From Physcomitrium patens (taxonomy: Eukaryota > Streptophyta > Bryopsida > Funariales > Funariaceae): DNA of 64,000 nt. The stretch is from contig NC_037271.1 of NCBI RefSeq assembly GCF_000002425.4, forward strand, positions 6,338,374-6,402,373, read 5' to 3'. The notes below the pieces were generated by a model. It was not told the origin of the DNA and did no database searches. It saw only the letters and a list, made by a program, of their open reading frames with translations. Positions 36,871-49,419 of this stretch are shown here, piece after piece; position 1 is the first letter of the stretch; every line of letters starts with the position of its first letter. The position numbers and the translations under genes were made by a program.

Positions 36871-36954
36871 ACTTCATCCATTGCCAAGAGGCAATTTGGA
36901 GATACCATCAAGACCAAAATAAAGACGTTCTACATTAATAGATGAAGATTAACT

Positions 36955-37205
36955 ATAATAAGATATAGATAAGATAATTGTATTATTGATACATAAGAAT
37001 ATATAATTAGAACCATATTTGAGAAGTTATAGAAGTTTCTAGAATTGAAATTAGGTTAATAAATCAGGTAGGATCCAACGTGTCCTATTTTATTTAATTT
37101 CCTTCAATTTTATTGTGCTCTAGTTTGTCTTATTTTATAATGAGGTTTTATATTGCTGTGGATTAAAAAGATCTTAGATACTTAAAATAGACTAATCATA
37201 TTTCA
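36955..37205 (+). repeat. 3' LTR of nested gypsy
   Basis: 251 bp, partner of 29491..29742. Confidence 0.85.
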
Positions 37206-37210
37206 AACAA

Positions 37211-37550
37211 AGTAGAATAGGCGGTTGATATTGCTTTATCGATTGACAAGTTGTAGCAGCCATTTCTTGGTAGTAGTACTATTTAGCCACTGTAGCCTAT
37301 CATCATACAGTCTAACAAGACAAGTGTCTACATGTTAATTGAATATTATTGGCTAGACTAGTTGTTTTTATATTCATACTAAAAGGTCCATGTGGTTAGA
37401 CCATAGAATTATGCTATATAAGGAGTACAAGTAGAGATTCATTTTAAGCATTTGTTCTCTTGAATCTTTGATAGTAAGGTAAAAAACTATTTTGTATTTA
37501 TTTCATAAAACTTATATCTTAGTAATAAAATTTTTCTTTATTTTCTCACA
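37211..37550 (+). repeat. Copia 5' LTR, right fragment
   Basis: Matches 42470..42809 (AGTAGAATRGGCGGTTGA through TTTTCTCACA). Primer site TGGTATTAGAACC follows directly at 37551. Confidence 0.85.
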
Positions 37551-37563
37551 TGGTATTAGAACC
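37551..37563 (+). other. Copia primer-binding site (tRNA-Met type)
   Basis: TGGTATTAGAACC, close to the TGGTATCAGAGC consensus, immediately after the LTR. Confidence 0.75.
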
Positions 37564-38229
37564 TTGATACTATAGATTTATTCTTTGATATATTTGAATG
37601 AATTAATTGACGTTGTTTTGTAAGACTTCATCTTTCGATTAACTTTGAAGAAGTATTATTTTATACATTAGCTTGAAAGGAGTTGAACTACTAGTAAGCC
37701 TAGAATTCAAGCCACTTATGTTTTTGATAACTCATAATTAAAATAATGAGGTATTATATTTGAAGAAGAAAGAGTATTTTCAAATTTCAGTGCTATAAGA
37801 AATGAGTGATTGAGTTTGCAGCTGCTAATCTAATCAGACTAGTAATAGAGTCCACCATTAGTCATAGGATCTAACAACAAATGTAGAATCTAGCAGTAGT
37901 AAGAAGATCCAATAGTAGTAGCAGTGAGATCCGATAGTGGGAGTAGAGCCAGCACAATCTAAGATATTCCATCAAGACGAAGGAATTGTAAATTTGATTT
38001 TTTTCAAGTTTTTGGACATAGTTTCATATAAAAAGCTCTAGAATCATAATTTTTGGAGTCTTGAGTTGAAATTTTTAAACAATGCTAGTAATACAATTTT
38101 ACACATTTTAAAAATATTTTGGAATTTTTTAGAAATTCTTTAAGATTTTTTATTAATACTCAAAAAATCTATAAGTAGGTGTAAAATCTTACTTAGACCT
38201 CATTTCTATTTACCTTCTATTTCTTCCTC

Positions 38230-41200
38230 TATTTCTCCAATTTCTTCTATTTAGGATATATTTCTTATAAGATGGTAATAGAATATTGTATTGTAGAAAA
38301 ATTTGATAGAGACAATTGGCACTAGTAAAAAGAAAAAATTCAATTTGTCCTTATCAACAAAGATTTATGGAAGGTAGTTTATAAAAAATACAAGAAACCT
38401 ATTAGATCACTTGTAGATTGAGAAGAGTTAGTAAAATAGAGAGATATAGACCAGAGAGTATTATGTGTAATTTGCCTATATTTTACAAGTATAGAATTTT
38501 TGACCACAAACAAGGCAATAAGCGCATAGGCAGCATGGCAAGGTTTGGAAGCAACATACAATGTAAAAATTACTTTAAGCCTATTTTACTTGATTCGCAA
38601 ATTCTGGACCATACAAATAATTTAAGGTGACAACATTGTCACACATATAAACAAGCTAGGAGAGATGCCTGAGAAACTTTCTTCTATTAGTGAAAAGATT
38701 TATAATACATACTTTGTAATGGCATTATTGGAGAGTCTCTTGAAATCATACCTGGCATTAGTAGTAATCCTAGAAAGAAGTCCTCCAATAGAATTAATAT
38801 TACAAAGCTCACAACTCAATTATTATAGCAAGAGTCTCACAATAAGAATGTGGGATCAATCTTTGAGGTGGCATTGGCTAAGGAAAAAAAATCCAAGTTA
38901 CATTCTCATACTCATACTCATATACAGTCTTCACATGATCACAAGAAGGATATCAAATGCACATATTGTGGCAAGAAAGGTGACTATTATAGAGAGTGTT
39001 AGACCAAGGAGAAGGACAAGAAGTCAAGAAAGTTAAAAAAGACTTTTCTAAAAAAACAAGCTAATATAATAGACAAGAAAGATCGAAAAGATGATGAATC
39101 TATCTTTGTTGCTACATTATTTGTAACTATGAATGACAAAGAATGGTATATCGGTTTTGTTGCTTTTCAACATATGACAAGAAATTGAAGTTGGTTTTGA
39201 AGTTACGAAAACCTACCATAAAGCCTTAAAGTCTATTTAAGTAATAATACTAAACTTGCCATCAAAGGAAAGGATAAGATTTCTTTCCAATTTTTAAACA
39301 ATGTTTACAAGAATGTACATGATATCCTCTATGTTGAAGGATTGACTAAGAATTTATTTTATATTAGCAAAATAATAGGTCAAGGTTACAAAGTCAATTT
39401 TAACATTGATACATGTCTCATGAAATGACACAACCCAATCATCAAAGGTATTAGACATGGTAGCTTATATAAGCTATTGGGATCTTAAGATGGAAATAAA
39501 AATACTTCTCTTGTTATTAAGACAAAATAAACTTTGGAAAGGTTGATCTCTAGCATCAATGATATGGTCATCTTTGCATTTTAGGCTTGAAAAAATTACA
39601 AGCAGGTAATATGATTACTTATATAGACATAGGCAAGGACATAAAGTTAGAATTTTATAAGGAATGCATTTATAGAAAACAACATTGTGATGTTTTTTCA
39701 ACAAAAGATGGTATTCATGTAACGAAATTCTTAGAATTTATATATTCTAATATAAATGGTTCTATAAGGAAAACATCTTATAGATGAGCAAAATACTTTG
39801 TTATTTTTATTGATGATTTTTTAAGAAAATTTTTTGTATATTTCATGAAACAAAAGTCTGAAGTCTTCGATAACTTTAAGATTTTTAAGGCTCTAATTGA
39901 AAAAAAAAACATGATTAGAGATTCAAAAATTGCATTGTGATAATGGTAGGAAGTACACATCTAAGGCCTTCAAATAATTTTATGAAAAACATGGCATTGA
40001 AAGACAATTTTCAATGCCTTCTATACCTCAATAAAATAAAATTGTTAAACAAAAGAATCAGATATTATTTGAAAGTGTGAAGTGCATGTTATAGCATAAA
40101 CAACTTTCAAATGCATGGTGAATAGAAGCCATTAATACTGTAATATATGTCATTAATCAAGTTCTTACTATAGTTGTGGAAGGAAAAACATCAAAAGAAG
40201 TTTAATCAGGTATAAAACCTTCAATGTAACACCTTTATGTCTTTGGATGTAATACCTATGTGCATATTTTAGATAAAAAAAAATACACAATACTTGTCCC
40301 CAAAAGTAAAAAATATATATTTTTTAAGCTAAGTTAAAGGTACTAAGTACTATTAATTGTATGATATTAAAAATAGCTCCATAATTAAGAGTTGTGATAT
40401 TAAGTCTATTGAGTGTGAAGACTCTAAGCAAACAAAAGGAGCTCTGTAGGTTTCTATTGATAAACCTCAAAAAATAAGGACTAAAATTAAGCCTATAGAA
40501 TCTTCATTAGATTCAAAAAGTAATACTAAGGATACAATAGGAGATTTTGACATTGATAAAGGTCACCAATAATCAATTATTGAATCTTCATCTTTTGTTC
40601 AAGATATTCAAACACAAGTTTGAGCACTTGGACAACAACATGCGGCTTTAAATCAATCTCCAATCTCACCTCTACTTTTATCTTTACCTGTAATAATGTG
40701 TGTAAGAGCTCCACTTTTGGCACAATAACAAGTAACTGATGAATCAATATTGGCTTGTATTCCTTCCAAATCATTCATATCTTCAACATGTATGGCACAT
40801 GTTTTTTACACAAGTACTAAAGAATTAGCTACTATTACTGAAGCTATGAGAAGGGATGATACTTAGAAGCGGAAAGAAGTAATGGATTCAAAGTACAAGA
40901 GTCTCATTGACAATAAGACTTGGACTTTGATACCATTATTAGTAAATAAAAAATCAATTAGTTGTAAATAGATTTTCAAGATCAAATATAATGCAAATGA
41001 TTCAATAGAGTGCTACAAAGCAAGACTTATTACAAAAAGTTATGTACAAAAAGAAGGTATTGATTACAATGAGACTTTTGCTCTAGAAGCAAAAATAACC
41101 TCAATTTGTATACTTCTTGCACTAATTGCAGTTGAAGATTTAGAAGTTCATCAAATGAATGTCAAATTAACATTCTTAAATAGAGATCTTGAAGAAGAAA

Positions 41201-42355
41201 TATATATGAACCAACCAAAAAGCTATATGTCAGAGGATGAAGAACAATTGGTGTGTAAACTCTCTAAAACTCTGTATGGGCTCAAATAATTTCCTATGGC
41301 ATGATACAAGAAGATAGATAATTATTTTGCCTTACAAAGTTTGAAAAGAAGTCATGCTAATCCTAAAATTTATGTATTGTAGACAACTAATGGATTCTTT
41401 ATCATCATTGCACTCTATGTGGATGAATTGATGCTTGTGTCCAATAACAATCAACTTCTCTTAAAAAATAAAAATAAATAAAAATAAATAAAACTTAGTT
41501 GAGAGATTTGAAATGAAGGATTTGGAAGAAATCTACTGTATTTAGATATGAAGATTATGAAGAACCAAAAGATTTGTAAATCTACATTAATCAGCAAAAG
41601 TATGTAGAAAATGTCCTTGAAAGGTTTGGCATGAAAGATTATAAATCTTTGGCTACACCTTTAGATTTTAATAGTAAATTGTCAAGAGACATGAGTCCAT
41701 AGATTCTTGAAGAGATTGAAGCAATGAAGGGGATTCTATACTAAAATGCACTGGGCAATTTAGTCTATGCAATGATAGGCACTTAGGCTGATATTTCATA
41801 TCCAGTTGGAATTATTAGCTAACACATCGCAAATATTGGCTCACAACATTAGATAGTGGTGAAATGTATTTTGGAATATCTTAAAGGCACATCAAATCAT
41901 GTGCTACAATATGGTAGAAGTTCTTCAAGTTTGCAAGTTGTTGGTTAATGTGATACAGACTATGTAGGAAATATTGATACATGATGTTCAACCACTAGTT
42001 ATATATTCTTATTGGTTAATGGTGTAATTAGTTGGAATAGCAAGAAACAAGCAACAATTGCATTATCTACCACCAAGCAAAGTATATGGCAGCTATTCAT
42101 GCTACAAAGGAGGCAATTTGGCTTCAAAGGTTTTTTAAAGACATTAGATTTTCACAACATGGTCTTTTGACTATTTTCAGTGATAATCAAAGTTATATTT
42201 TTCTTTCAAGGACTCTTACATTCTATGCTTGTATGAAGCATGTTGAAATTCAATATCACTTTATTTGTGAGAAGATTGGGAGTGGCAATATCAACTTGAT
42301 TTTTTGCGAAACTCAAGATATAGTTGCAGATGTTTTGACTAAAGGTCTATCTTGA
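38230..42355 (+). pseudogene. pol: Copia gag-pol remnant
   Basis: Gag: MPEKLSSISEKIYNTYFVMA (38665..) and the zinc knuckle CTYCGKKGDYYREC (about 38959..39000), with Asp in place of the His ligand. Protease trace: FVAFQHMTRN near 39155. Integrase: DVFSTKDGIHVTKFLEF (39691..) and FIDDFLRKFFVYFMK. Reverse transcriptase: KWIFKIKYNANDSIECYKAR, FALEAKITSICILLAL, SKTLYGLK and the active site YVDE (about 41416) instead of YVDD. RNase H is the best kept block (42086..42355): SDNQSYIFLSRTLTFYACMK to DIVADVLTKG. Multiple stops and frameshifts. Confidence 0.85.
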
Positions 42356-42429
42356 AAGAAACATTGTAAATTCAAGAAGATGATGGACATCATCAAATTA
42401 AGTTAGTTTAATATGTCGGTAAATAAGAG

Positions 42430-42809
42430 TGTTAATAGAGTGTGTAACTTCTATTAGACATAAAGTAGAATGGGCGGTTGACACCGCTTTATCGATTGAC
42501 AAGTTATAGCTGCCATTTGTTGGTAGTAATATCATTTAGCCTCCATAGCCTAACAAGCCATCATATGGCTTAACAAGACAAGTATCAACATATTAATTGG
42601 ACATTGTTGAGTAGACTAGTTATTTGTATGTTCACACTAGAAAGTCCATATGGTTAAATCATAGACTTATGCTATATAAGGAGTAGAAATAGAGGTTCAT
42701 TTTAAGCATTTGTTCTCTTGAATCTTTGATAGTAAGGTAAAAAATTCTTTTGTATTTGCTTCATAAAACTTCTATCTTAGCAATACACTTCCTCTTTATT
42801 TTTTTCACA
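42430..42809 (+). repeat. Copia 3' LTR
   Basis: 380 bp, TGTTAATAGAGTG to TTTTTCACA; matches the two pieces of the split 5' LTR. Confidence 0.85.
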
Positions 42810-43500
42810 TTCTCTTTTGATGAATAAGACTACAATAGAATTATCAATTAATCAATAACTATACAATTAATCAAAAAAAGACTAGAAAAAACTGCAATTA
42901 TCTGAGGTTTTTCTATCAATAGTAGTCAATTAAAAATGATTACATTATTTTCTTAATATTTTTAACGGTACACAACAGGGCAAGGTCGATCATTTGTATT
43001 ACATTAAAACAGTACAAAGCTAAGTATAAAATTCCAAGTATCAATGACTGTTCAAAATGAAATTGATAGATTATCTTGGAAAAAAAAAAATCAATAAGTA
43101 GATGTAAATGATTTCAAAAAAAAAAAAAAACAAAACAAATAAAAGTAAGTCTAGCGAAACTTTGAAAAAGATATAAATTCACCAGTACGTTTTAAATTGT
43201 TTCAATGAAAAGTATTCAAACTGAACATTAGAGAAACTCAACTCTTCTTCTTCCACAATGTCATTGCACAACCGCAAAAAAGGTTTACTTGCAGGGAGGA
43301 ATAAACGTGGGTAGGGTGGGGTGGGGTACCCACAAAACACTTTTGTGCAAAGAAGCAAACCCTAAAAGTGAGTGGTCAAGAGAAAAGCTCGCTCACTGTT
43401 GAGAGGGAGCCACACGCACTGTGACTTCTCCTCTTGGAAACTGGACATGAGACAGACAGACAGACAGACAGACACTACTACTGCAAAATGCTACAGCGGC
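42810..43500. other. AT-rich spacer passing into a GC-richer island
   Basis: No gene recognised. A (CAGA)n tract lies at about 43450..43473 and a (GAAA)n tract at about 43514..43531. Confidence 0.5.
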
Positions 43501-45212
43501 AACTCACCTCCAGAAAGAAAGAAAGAAAGAAAATAAGGAAAATGCTTTTTTAGCAGACAAAAAAGTCCTTCTCGTGCAGTAGTATACTCTCTCTATGTTT
43601 GACACACCCCAAAAAGCATCACAAGTTGTTGTGGTCCTTGCGTGAAATGGCAATAACAGGTTGGATGTGATCTCGAGGCAATGTAACCGCCATGGAAACA
43701 AACCCCACATTAAACAAACGAAAAAAGAGCACCTTCTCTGAAATTGTTTTAATGGTTGTTTATTGCGGTGGTCGTGAGTTGCAGATAAGAAAAAATAAAA
43801 AAATAAAAAAATAAAAAAATCGTATGTGATCGAGCGATATAATAATCATCTGAGTTAGAGTTCCTGTTTCATCACCACATGCCGTGCTATCTAATGGTTG
43901 GTACGGTGGCGGAGTCCAACTTCAAGCACCTGAGGAAGCGTTTTGTGGAGTTGACGTAGATGTGTGTGTCTCGGGGACCCGCAATTAGGTGCGCACCTAC
44001 GGATGTGCCATGGGGGTTGCTGCCCATCAGTCTTCATGAGAAAGCGTCCGTTGTGGGAACCGGGTTTGGTGTCCTGCACACAGTTCTTCTTGGGTAGGTG
44101 CCCCACCAATCGGATTGTGAGAGCGAGATCAGATCCGAATAGGTTAAGGTCTTCGATATTCGTTAAGCATTTCGATAAAAATGGTGAGTGTGCATGCAGA
44201 AACCAAATTGGGTTCAGTATCAAACTTATCAGCACCCAACATGCTCTGTTTAATTAGGTGGGGTGTGTCCACTCGAATTTTCCTAAATTTGTACAGTAAC
44301 CCAATTATAGTTTGTCTCCAATCATGTCCGTCTTAAGAGAGTAATTACAGAGCCTGGAATGGCATCAAGCCAATACAAGTCATGCTTGTGATTCAATTAT
44401 GACCCCAAAACCAAATCCTCAACACCAAAACCCTCGATTACTCGAACCCTTAGATCTCTCAGAACTATTTTTTTCGAGAAGTAACCACCTCTTCGTGCAC
44501 AGGATCACAATTGAAATCAATTATTCATGGAAGTGGTCCCATAGAATAACTGCCGGATCGACGGAGGTATTCAGTTGTCGGCAGCCCTCTGTGCCAGAAA
44601 TTGTGTCCGATGAGTAACTCATAAGTGCAACCACGTCTTTCTTTCCGACTGATGTGAACAAAACTTTCCCTTCAACATCCTTCTAGGTCCGGGGGAAATC
44701 CTCGCCAAAATCAATTCCATTAGATCTGCTGATATTCTGTAAGAATCCGCCTCTACCTCTGCGTTTGCCACCAATGCCGATTCTTCGAAATGTTTGCCGA
44801 ATAAGTCCAGCCACATGCTCCGCGAAGAGTAGAGTAGAGCAATGGTCAGCTGTTGCTTACGAATTGAATTCATGCAAAGTCTTGCAAATCTTTTTTTCGT
44901 ATTTTCTACATGTCAAATTTCGTGTCGCCTATGTACAGCAAATCCTTGCAAGTCCCCTTCAATTGTTCGTCATACCTTCCGCTCCGTTGGAGAGCGAGGT
45001 AATGCTGCCGTAGAAAAGAGAGTAGTCGATTTTACATATTTTCTTCATTCTCACAAGCGCATTCTGCGATCCAAGGCGTCTTTTGGCTTCGACCTTGGTC
45101 ACCAAAAGGACAAACTCAGAAGATTCCTTCCCCGTTCGCGCGATTGAATCAAACACGGACTGTAATTTGGCCAGCTTTGCGAAAAACGTACTCAGTACTG
45201 CACTGAAGCTGG
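43501..45212 (-). other. Probable 3' UTR/downstream region of the DVL-type gene
   Basis: GC-richer than the surroundings and on the downstream side of the peptide gene. Short frames at 43891..44235 (-) and 44619..44873 (-) have no recognisable family features, so I treat them as unproven. Confidence 0.35.
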
Positions 45213-45437
45213 TCATTTCTCTCGAGCGATTGAGATGAGCATGGTGACGCAACGGCGCACAATGTAGAGCTTGCCACGCTGGTGCCTGATAAACGCAAGA
45301 GTGTTCTTGGTGCCATTTGAAATACAATTACCGTGCAAAGAGTAAAATCCACCGCTAGGCCGCCTCTTCTTTGCAGTGTTCTTCCATGAATCACTGTCGT
45401 CGCTGATTCCACTCTCCCTCCCGTAACACTGACCCAT
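45213..45437 (-). CDS. DVL/ROTUNDIFOLIA-like (RTFL) small peptide
   Basis: 74 residues from ATG 45437 (context GGAGATGGG). Residues 50-67 read IRHQRGKLYIVRRCVTML, the diagnostic RTF domain of the DVL/RTFL family, whose members are short, plant-specific, plasma-membrane-associated peptides that restrict cell proliferation along organ axes when overexpressed in Arabidopsis. The tail is ISIAREK instead of the usual LCW-type ending. The N-terminus MGQCYG has Gly2 and Cys4, compatible with lipid attachment, which would suit membrane location (inference). The frame stays open upstream to ATG 45524, giving a possible 103-residue form; I prefer the shorter because of its context and start. Basic middle segment (KKRRPSG). 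No lesion seen. Homology is by motif only. Confidence 0.75.
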   Translation of the reverse strand: MGQCYGRESGISDDSDSWKNTAKKRRPSGGFYSLHGNCISNGTKNTLAFIRHQRGKLYIVRRCVTMLISIAREK

Positions 45438-45768
45438 CTCCAGGTTTGCTGGTATAAATTGACTTGGACAAATGCACAACCAATTTCGTCGCACCCAACC
45501 CTCTACAACGCCAAAGATGCACACAAACCCCTGAAATTCGTGACAATACCTTCAGAAGGAGCCTAAAAATTCTGACAATTCACAAACTCTTCGATATCGC
45601 GTGAGGGATACGTAACCCTCTACCGATTCACCTTGAACATTCTCACGCCTCCTCACACAATCTCTGAAAGATGAGAAGTGAGGACAAAGAACCTTGACAG
45701 CACTTCTTCACTACTGTACTCAGACAACGAGATCAGCCTTTGATGAAAAATCCGAGAGAAAAAAAAAA

Positions 45769-45819
<51 letters not shown>

Positions 45820-46236
45820 AACAGTCTACAGAACAGGTAGTGTGTGGTGAACAAGGTAGCGCCAGACAACAATTACCCCCAATTCATCCGATAACCTCGA
45901 GGCAACAACTACGAGTAATGCGCAAAACTAACACCAGTTACAAATAAAATAAAATAAAATAAACGCGACCTCGATACGCAAAAATACCGAACACTCTCTC
46001 CACGCTGCTGCCACCCCGCCCAATCTCGGAATCGTCAGCAGATGAAAATCGCAAACCACTCCTACGTTACACGAAAAAGAAAAACTCACACACTTGTGAA
46101 ACCACTTCAGCAGCGCCACGTAAACCTAGACACACACTATAATGCCGCCGCAGGCAATAATAATAATAATGGTAATAATAACACGACGTGGCACCAGCGA
46201 TACAAAGAAGTCCAAACCACCACCACCGAAGTCGAG

Positions 46237-46269
<33 letters not shown>

Positions 46270-46700
46270 GTTCTCTATCCACCTTGTTACAACGCCAACA
46301 ACGCCAACAACGCCAGCAACAGCCAGCCAGCCAAAATTACGCAACTACTCACTCACTCACTCGAGCAGGGAGTAGAAGCAGGAGAGAGAGAGGGGCAATG
46401 CAAAGCTAAGCAGAGCGAAGCGAATCAAACCACATCATGCAAATTGCGCACTCCTCCGTGCACCTTAAGAATCTGGCCCCCCCCCCAGTCCCCGCCCCTC
46501 GCCCTCCACTTGAGTCGCCACCCACCCCCTTGGGTCCGCACCCGGCAGAAACGGGTAGGGAGCGGGTATAAGACCACGGTACCAGAAGGATATCTGGAGT
46601 ATTGGGTACATTTTTATGTAATTAAAATCGAGGAGGGGGGGGGGTGGGGGGCACTGAGATTCGATTTCTGTACGTGAGAGTCAGAAAGCTGGCTGCTGCT
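45438..46700 (-). promoter_or_regulatory. 5' region of the DVL-type gene with GA/CT and A/AC tracts
   Basis: GC-rich island upstream of the peptide. Contains a poly-A run plus (AC)n at 45759..45818, (GA)n at 46237..46269 (CT on the coding strand), CAACGC-type repeats at 46290..46315 and C/G-rich runs near 46478 and 46635. GA/CT tracts often mark plant core promoters. No coding frame here is convincing. Confidence 0.4.
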
Positions 46701-46889
46701 GGGCTGCTGGGTTCTGCCTCACCCCTTCTACTACCCGATCGCCGCCTCCCTCTGTTGATGGATGAATGTATCGTGGATGAACTGATGGATGTAACTACCA
46801 CCACTTCTCCTCATCCGTGTTTGATGTATTCAACGGAATTCGATATATATATACATATATTCCTATTCAAAAAGGAATATGCTCGATGA

Positions 46890-48884
46890 TTCCTTTGTGG
46901 TGGATTTGTGTTCATCTTTGTTGGCCAAACCTTCACTTGTTGCGTTATTGTTGGGATGTGTGTTATGCACATGAACATGTATTAATTTTTGTGTAGAGTG
47001 AATTACAATGTGGTTACATATGATTATTATACTTTTGAGTTGATTTGCTCAAAAAATATGGAAGAGATTTTATGTTCATTTTAAATGGGTTAGAATTGAA
47101 GTTTCTGAGTATGTACATGTGATAAAATTTGTCAAATGACTCATGGTCATTAATATGATATTAAAGAATCTAATAAAGAAAATATTGATATTAGATCAAT
47201 GAAAATTTTACATGAGAAGTTTTTACCTCGTGAAAGTACAAAATAATGACAGCGTTGATATCCATAATTCTGTGGAAGTTTATAAAAGGTTTGAATGAAC
47301 CTCAATTAAACAGGAAAATTTTGAATTTAAACAAAACAAAATTTTTAATTTTTTTTTAAAAATGACTAGTTAATAAGAACATGTTTATGATTGATTTCTC
47401 TTCCTATTTGCTTTGCTTTTGTTTAATGACACGAAATCTCAACACTCAGAACTAATAATGGTCAATTGAAGTCATTAAAAAGCCTTGTAATTTCTATATA
47501 ACCCAGATTAAATTTTTCACTATGTTTGTTTTTGTTTTTGATTTTCTTTTTTTAAGAGTGTTTTACGAGAAAAAATACATTTTTAAAAAATTATAGTAAA
47601 ATATGTGTAGGATTGCAAGAACCAACCAATGTCAACCTTTTTCTTTTTTCTTTTCATCTTCTATCTTTTCGAGTGCCACCTGTCTTTTCCGGTTCAGTAT
47701 TTTAACATTATCAAAATACATCAAAATAATTGTGAAGTATGAAGCTCTTTGTACTATGAGTCACTTTCCACTAAACATAACTATGTTCAAAATGTTTGCA
47801 TGTTAAACACCATAATAATTCTTCACTGTATTATTTTGTTGCTGATATTGATGTTGGTAAGAGATCTTAAAGTACACCATCTGTAAGAAAAAAATTTGTG
47901 AAATTTGGGCATATTTTAAACACCATCACAATGATAAGTGGCTCCCCAGTTAAGAGGTTTGTTATGAATTAGGTACAAATACAATCGTGGAATTGAATTA
48001 TTTACAGTTCGATTTATCAAATACTACAAAATGAATTTATTTCGAAATGTTCACTGAAATTAAATCTCATATTTGTGGCCAATTCGCATGTTTAACTCAT
48101 GGAAGAAAGGAGTTAAGTCTACCACATGATTTATTTTTAGATCAAATGTTTGTGAGATTCTTTCTAAAATATATTTTTAGTACAAAATGCAAAATCTATA
48201 TCGACCTTCAACCATTCTACCCCTAAAGCTTAAAATTTTACATTGCAAAAATATGAGGTGTATTTTGTCGGCTGATTTTATAAGTTCTAAAACGAAAATT
48301 TGTTACTTTTTTAATAAAAGATATGGTTTTTAAGTTTTACTATTACTTCTTGCTTGAAGCTGCCACTTTATTTTATGCTTCGAATAAAGTTTTATTTATC
48401 TATTTTAATATGCGGGCAGTGGCATCTTGTTTTTAATATTTTAAAAAGCACACTTTTTGATCCTTACAGTTAAGCCAGCTTTCAGCAACGATGATTTCAC
48501 AACTCTGTTGTTGCAAGCTCTAACAATCTGAATTAATTGATGAGAATCTGTATTCGAATCCTTAAGTAAGAGAAGTCGTAGTGATTTTGATAAAATCATT
48601 ATTCACCTACTGAAATAAAACAAAAAAAACAACAGAAGAAATTGCAACATAGAAAAAAAAAATTGTATATTAAATTTGAATAAACCCACGAAAGGCAACT
48701 AAGAAAACGAAATAAATCAGTAAGAAACTTGTTATTCTTTATTGACTAAGAATGGAATTTCTGTTCTAATTCCATTCTAAGTAAACAATATTATTATTAT
48801 TATTATTATTGAAGGAAGAAAGCACAAAATTTTAGGCAATGGCACACAATGCATTATAATTTGTGTCATTGTTGAGTAAGTCAC

Positions 48885-48923
<39 letters not shown>

Positions 48924-48960
48924 TTTCTTATTGAATTGAATTGGGAATAACATGACCCAT
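46890..48960. other. AT-rich intergenic DNA
   Basis: No gene recognised. Includes (TTA)n at about 48790..48810 and (AT)n at about 48893..48920. Confidence 0.55.
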
Positions 48961-49159
48961 TAGTACTTGTAAAGTAGATGAGACTCACAAAAGCAAATAA
49001 TATCATTCATCCATCGGAAGGTTGGATGTGGACAGAGAGCATGCGCTTGTGGCCAAGTATATACCCGAACGATCATCCAAATGCTACTATAAATTCATCC
49101 GTCCATCCACAAGGCGGTTCTGACTGTCATCCACTCGTCAAAACTACTGGAAGCTTCCG

Positions 49160-49252
49160 CGCACGTGGAAACAGCGAAGATTCCTCCTGATCCGCCACTT
49201 GGCTTACGGATGTGGATGCTATTTGTTATGGGACCCACGTGCTGCACGTGTT
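49160..49252. promoter_or_regulatory. Cluster of three G-boxes in a GC-rich island
   Basis: Perfect CACGTG at 49162..49167, 49236..49241 and 49245..49250, the last two three bases apart. The first reads GCACGTGG, an ABRE-like context, and is preceded by GGAAGCTTCC, which contains the heat-shock-type pattern GAAnnTTC. bHLH or bZIP factors bind such sites. Which gene they serve is unknown. Confidence 0.5.
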
Positions 49253-49419
49253 CGTTCCTGGTCACAATGCTGCTTGCACTTGCACGGTTGCAGGGTGCGG
49301 ATCGGGCGCGGTGGTAGGGCACTCATTGTCCAGTTCACACTACTGAACCCCATTGGGTTGCGGTTTTGTGCTCCCCCCTACCTTCTCACACGGTGTGACT
49401 TCCTGTTCTGAAAGCGTCC

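Larger units (their letters stand above)
29491..37205 (+). mobile_element. Ty3/gypsy chromovirus nested in the copia 5' LTR
   Basis: LTRs at 29491..29742 and 36955..37205 (about 250 bp; ends TGTAATAAGA/TATAATAAGA to TTTCA). The primer site TAGTATCAGAGC at 29744 is a one-base variant of the tRNA-iMet site. Flanking CATAA (29486..29490) and AACAA (37206..37210) are a weak remnant of target duplication. The flanks join to rebuild the copia LTR. Coding remains are heavily decayed, and integrase is split by further DNA at about 33390..35972. Confidence 0.82.
29457..42809 (+). mobile_element. Ty1/copia element, split by a nested gypsy element
   Basis: The 3' LTR is 42430..42809. The matching 5' LTR is in two parts: 29457..29490 (TATTAATAG...GACATAA) and about 37211..37550, separated by the gypsy element. 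The internal region follows copia order (gag, protease, integrase, reverse transcriptase, RNase H) and is full of stops. A tRNA-Met type primer site follows the 5' LTR at 37551. I could not see a clear target-site duplication. Confidence 0.85.

Noticed and set aside
43891-44257. Overlapping ~100-codon frames on both strands
   Set aside because: Neither matches a known family; the GC-rich composition makes open frames likely by chance, and the region fits a 3' UTR.
46042-46677. 211-codon plus-strand frame with polar repeats
   Set aside because: Made of microsatellites (AAT, GA, CAACGC) and Pro/Arg-rich low complexity upstream of the DVL-type gene; no family features.
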